From Palsa-504 sp050010815 (GTDB lineage Bacteria > Actinomycetota > Actinomycetes > Streptosporangiales > Streptosporangiaceae), in the NCBI GenBank assembly GCA_050010815.1, contig JBEKKH010000473.1, positions 1 through 6,388 on the forward strand: a stretch of 6,388 nt of DNA. Direction: 5' to 3'. How positions within the stretch are numbered: the stretch's first letter is position 1; every line of letters begins with the position of its first letter. The position numbers and the translations under genes were made by a program. Below are positions 1 through 5,225 of the stretch, in pieces. The notes under the pieces are model-generated. The model was not told the origin of the DNA and did no database searches. It saw nothing but the letters and a program-made list of their open reading frames with translations.

Positions 1-246
1 AACCAGATCGGCACCGTCACCGAGACCCTGGAGGCCATGGCCATCTGCCGCCGCGCCGGGTACCGGCAGTTCGTCTCCCACCGCTCCGGGGAAACCGAGG
101 ACCACTTCATCGCCGACCTTGCCGTCGGCACCGGCTGCGGCCACCTCAAGACCGGCGCCCCGGCCCGCGGCGAGCGCGTCGCCAAGTACAACCGGCTGCT
201 TGAGATCGCCGCCGCCCAGCCCGCGCTGCGCTACGGCATGCCCTGA
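1..246 (+). CDS. eno: Enolase (phosphopyruvate hydratase), C-terminal 81 residues; 5' end outside window
   Basis: Enolase interconverts 2-phosphoglycerate and phosphoenolpyruvate in glycolysis, in the cytosol. The frame is open from base 1 and ends at TGA 244-246, so only the end of the TIM-barrel domain is present. Seen here: the opening NQIGTVTETLEA, the active-site loop SHRSGETED (residues 26-34 of the fragment; the His-Arg-Ser part contacts substrate in known enolases), and KTGAPARGERVAKYNRLL (from residue 50), whose Lys is a substrate-binding residue of the family. Two details differ from typical housekeeping bacterial enolases. The position after GETED is HF, where most have T/S-T. The C-terminus carries an extra tail, AAAQPALRYGMP. 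It could therefore be a second, specialised enolase copy, but this is inference. Family assignment is very secure. A stem-loop follows 19 bases after the stop, so the gene probably ends its own transcript and is not part of the downstream operon. Confidence 0.95.
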   Translation, partial: NQIGTVTETLEAMAICRRAGYRQFVSHRSGETEDHFIADLAVGTGCGHLKTGAPARGERVAKYNRLLEIAAAQPALRYGMP

Positions 247-265
247 CCGGCGCTGCCGGGAGGAA

Positions 266-318
266 GCACCACTGTCCGTTCTGATATCAAGGGCATTTTC
301 CCGAACGGACCGTGGTGC
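266..318 (+). terminator. Strong stem-loop after eno, likely transcription terminator
   Basis: The left arm GCACCACtGTCCGTTC (266-281) pairs with the right arm GAACGGACcGTGGTGC (303-318): 15 of 16 positions match, with one T/C mismatch. The 21-base loop (282-302) can close further through GGG 291-293 with CCC 300-302. The structure starts 19 bases after the enolase stop. No U-tract follows, only CTCTAG, which is common for actinobacterial intrinsic terminators. The symmetry could instead be a protein-binding site for a downstream promoter, so the terminator role is an inference from position and stem strength. Confidence 0.6.
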
Positions 319-438
319 CTCTAGCCAGGTCATGCCTCGTCCAGCCCGCGGAGCACGCGGTGCAGCGCCGCTTCGCGCCCGGCCAGGCGAGATTCCATCC
401 GCGCCGCCTCCGTACCGGATGCCTCACGTCCCCTGCCC

Positions 439-467
439 GTGAGAAGAACCAGGCTCAAGCGTATAGT
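439..467 (+). promoter_or_regulatory. Candidate promoter of the hyf-like operon
   Basis: The -10-like hexamer TATAGT (462-467) matches 5 of 6 positions of TATAAT. Seventeen bases upstream sits GTGAGA (439-444), which matches TTGACA at 4 of 6. The spacing suits a housekeeping-type sigma factor, and a start near 474 would leave an untranslated leader of about 97 bases before the first ORF at 571. The match is moderate and made by eye only. It is the best candidate seen in this intergenic region, and no transcription data support it. Confidence 0.35.
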
Positions 468-474
468 TGGGCGC

Positions 475-492
475 TGGCGATGAAGCTCGCCA
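475..492. promoter_or_regulatory. Perfect dyad TGGCGA-N6-TCGCCA at the predicted transcription start (possible operator)
   Basis: TGGCGA (475-480) and TCGCCA (487-492) are exact inverted copies separated by six bases (TGAAGC). The dyad begins about 7 bases after the candidate -10 box, so it would cover the transcription start. That is where a repressor would block initiation, or where a small 5' hairpin would form in the RNA. The related M. tuberculosis locus begins with an ArsR-family regulator gene (Rv0081); no regulator gene is visible in this window. A chance dyad of this size in GC-rich DNA is possible. Confidence 0.3.
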
Positions 493-557
493 TAACCGTG
501 CGGCGACCACCGCGCTAATGGCTTCTACCCCGTTTATGGCATTCAGGCCGTGAGGGT

Positions 558-563
558 AGGAGG
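558..563 (+). promoter_or_regulatory. Strong ribosome-binding site (AGGAGG) before the leader ORF
   Basis: AGGAGG is an exact Shine-Dalgarno core and sits 7 bases before the GTG at 571. It is too far (54 bases or more) from the starts available to the hyfC-like gene (606 or 618) to serve them directly. This site therefore supports translation starting at 571 and entering hyfC by coupling. Confidence 0.6.
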
Positions 564-570
564 CACCGCT

Positions 571-621
571 GTGGACGAGGTTCCCGAGCCGCCAGGTCAT
601 GATCCGTGGGCTGCGCCGTGA
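571..621 (+). CDS. Putative 16-residue leader peptide translationally coupled to hyfC-like gene
   Basis: GTG 571 opens a 16-codon frame reading MDEVPEPPGHDPWAAP and stopping at TGA 619-621. It has the best ribosome-binding site in the region (558-563, 7-base spacing). Its stop overlaps the GTG at 618 in a GTGA junction, the same junction type used between other genes of this operon. The peptide is acidic and proline-rich, with no signal peptide and no domain that I recognise. Its likely role is to load ribosomes and pass them to the weakly initiated hyfC-like start. A regulatory attenuator role, or a real small subunit, is also possible. The evidence is the signal arrangement only, not similarity. 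Confidence 0.45.
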   Translation: MDEVPEPPGHDPWAAP

Positions 622-1580
622 GCGCGGCCCTCCCGATCCCCGTTATCCAGCTCCTGCAGGTGCTGACGATCGCCATCGGCGCGCCCGGCGTGACCGGCGT
701 GATCGCCAAGGTGGAAGCGCGGCTGCAGGGGCGCCGGGGGCCGCGTATCGCGCAGCCGTATTACGACCTGGCCAAGCTGTTCCGCAAGGAGGCGCTGGCC
801 CCGGCGGGGGCGAGCTGGTTCTTCCTGGCCGCGCCGCCGATCGCGGTGGCGGCCTACCTGACCATCCCGCTGCTGATCCCGGTGCTGACCAGCTACGGGC
901 TGCCGCTTGGGTACATGGGCGACATCCTGGGCGGCGGGTTCCTGCTGTCGCTGGCCAGCTTCGTGATCGCCACCGCCGCGCTGGCGACCGGCAGCCCGTA
1001 CGCGCAGCTCGGTTCGAGCCGGGCCAAGACGTTCTCGGCCATCACCGAGCCGGTGGTGCTGTTCGTGGTGTTCACCGTGGCCCTGCTGACCGGCACCGAC
1101 CTGCCGTATGCGCTCGCGGCGACCGTCCGGTCCAGCGCCGGGCAGATCATCCGCCCGGCGCACCTGCTCGCGGCGGCCGCGCTGTTCATGGTGATCCTGC
1201 ACGAGACCGGCCGGATCCCGGTGGAGACGCACACCGGGACCAACGAGTTCGGCATGATCGAGGAAGCCAGGAGCTTCGAGCATTCCGGCCCGTTCCTGGC
1301 GCTGCTCAGGTGGGGCAGCGAGCTCAAGCAGCTGATCCTGTACACGATCCTGGCCGACGTGTTCCTGGCGCCCTGGGGCCTGGCGTCCAGCCAGCACCTC
1401 GACTCGGTGGTCCTGGCCATCGCGGCGCTGCTGGCCAAGGCCTGCGCGGTCGGCTGCGTGGTGGCGGTGATCGACAACTCCTTCGCCAAGCTGCGCCTGT
1501 TCAAGATCACCGAGTTCGTGGCGGGCGCCTTCCTGCTCGCCGTGCTCGGCGTGTTCACGCTGTACCTGGGGGGCGGGTGA
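618..1580 (+). CDS. hyfC: HyfC/HycD-like membrane subunit (NuoH / complex I subunit 1 family)
   Basis: This is the integral membrane subunit that anchors the hydrophilic arm of group 4 hydrogenases and complex I and forms the entry channel for coupling. From GTG 618 it has 320 residues, the usual length of HycD/HyfC. About eight hydrophobic spans are visible (near 8-28, 66-90, 102-123, 139-159, 178-198, 238-260, 263-284, 299-318). The family signature is clear: ARLQGRRGPRIAQPYYDLAKL (residues 34-54, a cytoplasmic loop) and the acidic loop HETGRIPVETHT...NEFGMIEEARSFEHSGP (195-225), with Glu 196, 203, 210, 215 and 216 corresponding to the conserved acidic funnel. Start choice: GTG 618 overlaps the leader stop and gives an N-terminus like that of HycD. 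GTG 606 is in frame and would add four residues, but has only a weak ribosome-binding site. M. tuberculosis calls the equivalent hycD. Family assignment is secure. Confidence 0.9.
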   Translation: MSAALPIPVIQLLQVLTIAIGAPGVTGVIAKVEARLQGRRGPRIAQPYYDLAKLFRKEALAPAGASWFFLAAPPIAVAAYLTIPLLIPVLTSYGLPLGYMGDILGGGFLLSLASFVIATAALATGSPYAQLGSSRAKTFSAITEPVVLFVVFTVALLTGTDLPYALAATVRSSAGQIIRPAHLLAAAALFMVILHETGRIPVETHTGTNEFGMIEEARSFEHSGPFLALLRWGSELKQLILYTILADVFLAPWGLASSQHLDSVVLAIAALLAKACAVGCVVAVIDNSFAKLRLFKITEFVAGAFLLAVLGVFTLYLGGG

Positions 1581-2269
1581 TGGACCCGGTGCAGGCGCCC
1601 GGCGTCTACGAGGGCGCGGCCAACGTGATCGCCGCGGTGATGCTGCTGCTGGAATTCGGCATGCTGCGCCAGGCGCTGGTCCGGGACCAGGTCCGGTTGT
1701 ACATGGCGCAGTCCGCGCTGATCTCGGTGCTGGCGATCGTGATCGCGGCGGACCGGAACCTGCCCGATCTGTACGCGCTGGCGGCGCTGTCCGCGGCGCT
1801 GAAGGTGGCGGCGGTCCCGCTGGTGCTGCGCCGCCTGCTCCGCCGCTTCGGCCTGGACGAGGAGGAAACCACCGGCGTGGCGGGCAGCAACACGCTGAGC
1901 CCGGCCACCGCGGTGCTGGCCGGGATCGTGCTGGCCGCGTTCGGGTTCTTCTGCTTCGGGGCGCTGGGCATCCACGGGCCCGCCGCCCCCGCGCTCGCGC
2001 TTTCGCTGGCGGCCGCCATGGTGCTGGTCTCCTTCGGGCTGATGATCGTGCGCCGCGACGTCGCGTCCCAGGCCATCGGGTTCTTCTCGCTGGAGAACGC
2101 GATCTCGCTGGCGTCGCTGGTGGTGGCGTCCGGGCTGCCGCTGATCCTGGCCACCGCGTTCCTGTTCGACCTGCTGGTGGCGGTGGTGGTGTTCGGGATG
2201 CTGATCCGGGCCCATCACTCCCGGTCCGAGTCGCTGTCCACGGCCGACCTGACCAAGCTGCAGGGGTGA
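1580..2269 (+). CDS. hyfE: HyfE/HycP-like membrane subunit (hydrogenase-4 component E)
   Basis: A 229-residue, strongly hydrophobic protein with about seven membrane spans (near 12-30, 41-58, 62-84, 107-130, 134-156, 168-185, 187-210). The C-terminal part is NuoK-like: GFFSLENAISLASL (167-180) carries Glu 172 in a membrane helix, the kind of buried acid used in proton transfer, followed by Asp 197 in FDLLV. The N-terminal half is of the HyfE type, with charged loops at RDQVRLYMAQ and RRLLRRFGLDEEE. In hydrogenase-4-type complexes HyfE links the HyfC-like and antiporter-like subunits. The start is ATG 1580, overlapping the previous stop by one base (TGATG); GTG 1577 is an in-frame alternative. 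A G-rich stretch (TGGGGGG) just upstream can serve as ribosome-binding site. The same frame is open upstream to 599, but that extension lies over hyfC and is an artefact. Equivalent to hycP in M. tuberculosis. Confidence 0.88.
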   Translation: MDPVQAPGVYEGAANVIAAVMLLLEFGMLRQALVRDQVRLYMAQSALISVLAIVIAADRNLPDLYALAALSAALKVAAVPLVLRRLLRRFGLDEEETTGVAGSNTLSPATAVLAGIVLAAFGFFCFGALGIHGPAAPALALSLAAAMVLVSFGLMIVRRDVASQAIGFFSLENAISLASLVVASGLPLILATAFLFDLLVAVVVFGMLIRAHHSRSESLSTADLTKLQG

Positions 2270-2273
2270 ACCG

Positions 2274-3743
2274 GTGATCGCCGTCATACTCGCCCTGCTG
2301 ATCGTCCCGCTGGCGGCGGCCATCGCCTGTGCGGTGCTGCCCGCCAGGGGCGCCCCGGCGGTCACCGTGGCCTCGGGCATCGCGTCCTTCTGCCTCGTCC
2401 TCGCGCTGGTTCCCGCGGCTGCGCACCGGGACCTGAACTACCTGTCCTACCTGCGGGTCGACGCGCTGAGTGAGATCTTCCTGCTGGCCACGGGCTTCTT
2501 GTACGGTGCCGTCGCGGTGTACTCGGTCGGTTATCTCCAACACCACGACTCCGATCACCGGGACCGCTACGCGAGGCGCTTCTACGCCGGCCTCAACCTG
2601 TTCGGCTGGGCCATGCTGGCCGCGCCGATCATGGGCAGCCTGGCGCTGCTGTGGATCGCGGTGGAAATCACCACGGTCGTCTCGGCGCTGCTGGTCGCGA
2701 TCGAGGACACTGACGGCGCCGCCGAAGCCGCCTGGAAGTACGTGCTGATCGCCAGCGCCGGACTCGGCCTGGCCCTGCTCGCGACGGTGTTCGCCTACTT
2801 CGCCGGATCCCAGCTGCTCGGTGAGCACTACAACCTCGCCATCAGCCCGCTGATCCAGACCGCCGCGCACCTGCCGCACACCCCGGTGCGGCTCGCCTTC
2901 ATGCTGGCCCTGCTCGGCTACGGCACCAAGGTCGGCTTCTTCCCTGTGCACACCTGGCTGCCTGACGCGCACTCCGAGGCGCCCACGCCGGTCTCCGCCC
3001 TGCTGTCCGGGTCGCTGCTCGCGACCAGCTTCTACGCCATCCTGCGGTTTTACCAGGTGGCCGCGGCCAACCTGGGCAGCAGCTTCCCGCGGGCTGCGCT
3101 GCTGGCCTTCGGGGTGGCCTCGCTGCTGCTGGCCGCGCTTTACGTGTTCGGCCAGCGGGACATCAAGCGGCTGCTCGCCTACTCCAGCGTGGAGCACATG
3201 GGCATCCTGGCCATCGGGGTGAGCTTCGGTGCCCCGGTGGCGCTGGCCGGCGTCCTGCTGCACGTGCTGGCGCACGCCGCCGCCAAGGGCAACGCGTTCA
3301 TGGGGGCGGGCGTGTTCACGGTGAAGTTCGGCACCAAGCAGATCTCCGGGCTGGCCGGCGGGCTGGACGTGCTGCCGTGGAGCGGCCCGTTGTTCCTGAT
3401 CGCCGTCTTCGCGCTGTCCGCGATGCCGCCGTCGGGCATCTTCCGCAGCGAGTTCCAGATCGTCTACGGAGGCCTGAGCTCGGGCCACGACGCGGCCGCG
3501 GCGATCCTGGTCGCGGGCATCACCGTGGTGTTCTTCGGCCTGACCTCCTCGACCACCCGGATGCTGTTCACCCCGGCCAGCACTCCCGCCGCCCGGGCGC
3601 TGGCCCGCAGCGAGCCCAGCGCCGCGATGGTGGTCCCGGTGGTGGCCGGCGTCGTGGTCTTGCTCATCCTGGGCCTGCACCCGCCCGGCGAGCTCACTCA
3701 CCTGATCGCACGCGCCGTAACCCAGCTGGGGACGACACGATGA
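2274..3743 (+). CDS. hyfF: HyfF/HycQ-like proton-conducting antiporter-type subunit (NuoL/M/N family)
   Basis: A 489-residue polytopic membrane protein of the Mrp-antiporter/complex I proton-channel family, expected to move H+ (or Na+) in the membrane arm. Conserved landmarks: Glu 131 in LLWIAVEITT (the TM5 glutamate); Lys 219 in GYGTKVGFFPVHTWLPDAH (TM7 lysine and its loop, 215-233), continuing SEAPTPVSALLSG; RDIKRLLAYSSVEHMGI (295-311); and His 330, His 334 and Lys 338 in HVLAHAAAKGNAF. A further acid, Glu 393, lies in GIFRSEFQIV. The E/K pair and central histidines that define the proton path are all present, so the channel looks functional. The start GTG 2274 has AGGGG 7 bases upstream, and the gene begins 4 bases after the hyfE-like stop. 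Length is slightly shorter than E. coli HyfF. Equivalent to hycQ in M. tuberculosis. Confidence 0.9.
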   Translation: MIAVILALLIVPLAAAIACAVLPARGAPAVTVASGIASFCLVLALVPAAAHRDLNYLSYLRVDALSEIFLLATGFLYGAVAVYSVGYLQHHDSDHRDRYARRFYAGLNLFGWAMLAAPIMGSLALLWIAVEITTVVSALLVAIEDTDGAAEAAWKYVLIASAGLGLALLATVFAYFAGSQLLGEHYNLAISPLIQTAAHLPHTPVRLAFMLALLGYGTKVGFFPVHTWLPDAHSEAPTPVSALLSGSLLATSFYAILRFYQVAAANLGSSFPRAALLAFGVASLLLAALYVFGQRDIKRLLAYSSVEHMGILAIGVSFGAPVALAGVLLHVLAHAAAKGNAFMGAGVFTVKFGTKQISGLAGGLDVLPWSGPLFLIAVFALSAMPPSGIFRSEFQIVYGGLSSGHDAAAAILVAGITVVFFGLTSSTTRMLFTPASTPAARALARSEPSAAMVVPVVAGVVVLLILGLHPPGELTHLIARAVTQLGTTR

Positions 3744-5179
3744 CCGGCACCATCGTGCCGCCGGGCGTGCAGGCGCTATGGGACGACCTCGAGTCCCGGG
3801 TCCACCGGGGGGACAGGTTCGCCGGCCTGTTCGCCATCAAGCCGGCCGAGACAGGCCCGCTGACGCTGTGCGCGCACGTGGCGACGGCAGGCGGCATCGA
3901 CACGCTGGAAGCGCCGCTGCCGCCGGGCGCGGGAAGCTACCCCGCGCTCACCCCGCGGCTGGGCGCGGCGTTCTGGTACGAGCGCGAGATCCACGACGCT
4001 TTCGGCGTCGTGCCGGCCGGCCATCCACGGCTGGCGCCGCTGGTCCGGCCCGGCGGGCCGGAAACGCCCGCCCTGCCCAGGCACGTCAGCGGCTACGGCA
4101 TGTTCACGATCCCGCACGGCCCGGTCCGCTCCGGGGTCCTGGAATCCATCGAGTACCTGGTCGAGACGCCGGGCGAGGCCATCCCGCACCTGAACATGCG
4201 GGTGTTCTACAAGCACCGCGGCGTGGCGGGCCGGTTCGCCGGGATGACGCCGGCCGACGCCGTGCTGCTGGCCGAGCGCGCCGAGGGCATCGCGTCGGTC
4301 GCGCACGCCCTGGCGTTCAGCCACGCGGTCGAGCAGATCGCCGGCTGCGAGCCGCCCGTCACCGCGCAGCTGGTCCGGGTGCTGCACGCCGAGCTCGAGC
4401 GGATCGCGAACCACCTCGACGTCGCGGTCAGGCTCGCCGACGCGGCCGGGCTCGCGGTGGCCACGGCCCGGTTCGCCCTGCACAAGGAACGGGTGATGCG
4501 TCTGGTCAGCAGGCTGTCCGGCACCCGGTTCGGCCGCGGTGTGGTGGTGCCGGGCGGGGTCAGCGCGGTGCCGCTGCTGCCGCCGGAGCAGCTGCGCGCC
4601 GAGCTCGGCCGGCTGGCCAAGCCGATCGCCGCCGACGCGGCCGCGCTGATGGCGACGTCCTCGTTCCTGGACCGGCTCCGCGGCACCGGACCGGTGACCC
4701 CCGGGCGCGCCCGCCAGCACGGGGCGCTCGGCCCGATCGGCAAGGCCGCCGGGTTCGCCGACGACGCCCGCCTGGACCGCCCCTACGACGCGTACCGGGT
4801 GCTCGCCGTGCCGCCGGCCAGGCCGCACGCCCGCGGTGACGCGCTGGCCCGGCTGCGAGTGCGATGGGACGAAGTGGACTCCTCGTTCCGCCTGCTCCGG
4901 CAGGTCGCCGATCAATTTTCGGCCGAACGGCCGCCGGCTATCCCGCGCCTTCCCTGCGAGCCCCTTAGTGGACGCGCGGTGGGCTGGGCCGAGGCCCCGC
5001 AGGGTGAGGTCCTCTACGACGTGAGCATCGAAGCCGGACGCATCACCCGCTGCCACCCCAGGTCCGCGTCGTTCCACAACCTGGTGCTGATGCACGAGGT
5101 CTTCACCGGCGACATCCTGACCGACTTCCCGTTCATCGAGGCCAGCTTCGGCCTGTCGGTCGCGGGGGTGGCCCTTTGA
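3740..5179 (+). CDS. hyfG: HyfG/HycE-like large subunit (NuoC + NuoD domains) lacking the NiFe-binding cysteines
   Basis: This 479-residue soluble protein fuses a 30 kDa (NuoC-like) domain to a 49 kDa (NuoD/hydrogenase large-subunit) domain, as in HycE and HyfG. The NuoC part ends with WYEREIHDAFGV (79-90) and GHPRLAPLVRP. The NuoD part starts at HGPVRSGVLESIEY (126-139) and continues with FYKHRG, HAELERIANHLD (216-227) and FGRGVVVPGG. In active [NiFe] enzymes the metal is held by RxCGxCxxxH and DPCxxC. Here the first aligns exactly to RAEGIASVAH (180-189), with Cys replaced by Glu 182 and Ala 185. The C-terminus reads DFPFIEASFGLSVAGVAL (462-479), with Ser 473 and Gly 476 at the cysteine positions. 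The protein has only four cysteines (44, 203, 406, 438), none at ligand sites, so Ni binding and H2 chemistry are excluded as far as the sequence shows. GPVR has Arg 130 where hydrogenases usually have His. The start ATG 3740 overlaps the hyfF-like stop (ATGA), with GGGGA 7 bases upstream. The frame is open upstream to 3377, but that part lies over hyfF. M. tuberculosis Rv0087 (hycE) is the closest known type. Confidence 0.9.
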   Translation: MTGTIVPPGVQALWDDLESRVHRGDRFAGLFAIKPAETGPLTLCAHVATAGGIDTLEAPLPPGAGSYPALTPRLGAAFWYEREIHDAFGVVPAGHPRLAPLVRPGGPETPALPRHVSGYGMFTIPHGPVRSGVLESIEYLVETPGEAIPHLNMRVFYKHRGVAGRFAGMTPADAVLLAERAEGIASVAHALAFSHAVEQIAGCEPPVTAQLVRVLHAELERIANHLDVAVRLADAAGLAVATARFALHKERVMRLVSRLSGTRFGRGVVVPGGVSAVPLLPPEQLRAELGRLAKPIAADAAALMATSSFLDRLRGTGPVTPGRARQHGALGPIGKAAGFADDARLDRPYDAYRVLAVPPARPHARGDALARLRVRWDEVDSSFRLLRQVADQFSAERPPAIPRLPCEPLSGRAVGWAEAPQGEVLYDVSIEAGRITRCHPRSASFHNLVLMHEVFTGDILTDFPFIEASFGLSVAGVAL

Positions 5180-5225
5180 TCCCCGGAGAGGCGGAACAGT
5201 GATCCCCGGAGAGGCGGAACTGTGA
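5177..5225 (+). repeat. Tandem duplication (23-base period) of the ribosome-binding-site/start segment
   Basis: Two copies of a 21-base segment beginning TGATCCCCGGAGAGGCGG lie at 5177-5197 and 5200-5220, with a 23-base period. The match continues past a single A/T difference (5198 versus 5221) into GTGA, so 25 of 26 positions agree. The first copy starts with the large-subunit stop codon. Each copy carries a GGAGAGG ribosome-binding site followed by GTGA. The first GTG (5199) therefore opens an 8-codon frame (MIPGEAEL) that ends at TGA 5223-5225, overlapping the real start at 5222. The simplest reading is a recent slippage duplication of the original stop/ribosome-binding-site/start junction. 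Confidence 0.9.

Larger units (their letters stand above)
247..570. other. Intergenic region between eno and the hydrogenase-like operon
   Basis: These 324 bases lack a convincing gene. Short open frames cross it (for example 119-442 and 312-518), but they are low-complexity Pro/Arg/Ala-rich translations without a good ribosome-binding site or recognisable motif. What it holds: the stem-loop at 266-318, a candidate promoter at 439-467, a perfect 6+6 dyad at 475-492, and the ribosome-binding site of the leader ORF at 558-563. Bases 319-438 show nothing I can interpret. Around 450-550 the base composition is visibly less GC-rich than the flanking genes, as expected for a promoter and 5' untranslated region. 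Confidence 0.7.

Noticed and set aside
119..518. Small + strand open frames across the end of eno and the intergenic region
   Set aside because: Low-complexity translations, no ribosome-binding site, and they run through the stem-loop after eno.
599..1579. ATG 599 as the start of one long frame reaching 2269
   Set aside because: The 599-1579 part is Arg/Gly/Ala-rich and lies over the hyfC-like gene. Family similarity begins only at ATG 1580, where the HyfE-like protein starts.
597..3701. A 1034-codon open frame on the minus strand opposite hyfC, hyfE and hyfF
   Set aside because: Its translation is a low-complexity Arg/Gly/Gln/His/Pro mixture with no domain. It is the shadow of GC-rich third positions of the well-supported + strand genes.
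3377..3739. Upstream extension of the large-subunit frame
   Set aside because: It overlaps the conserved C-terminal part of the hyfF-like gene. ATG 3740 has a ribosome-binding site and the typical ATGA overlap.
4052..4072. Perfect 7-base inverted repeat (GGCGGGC / GCCCGCC) within the large-subunit gene
   Set aside because: It lies inside a coding linker and such GC-only stems are expected by chance at this base composition.
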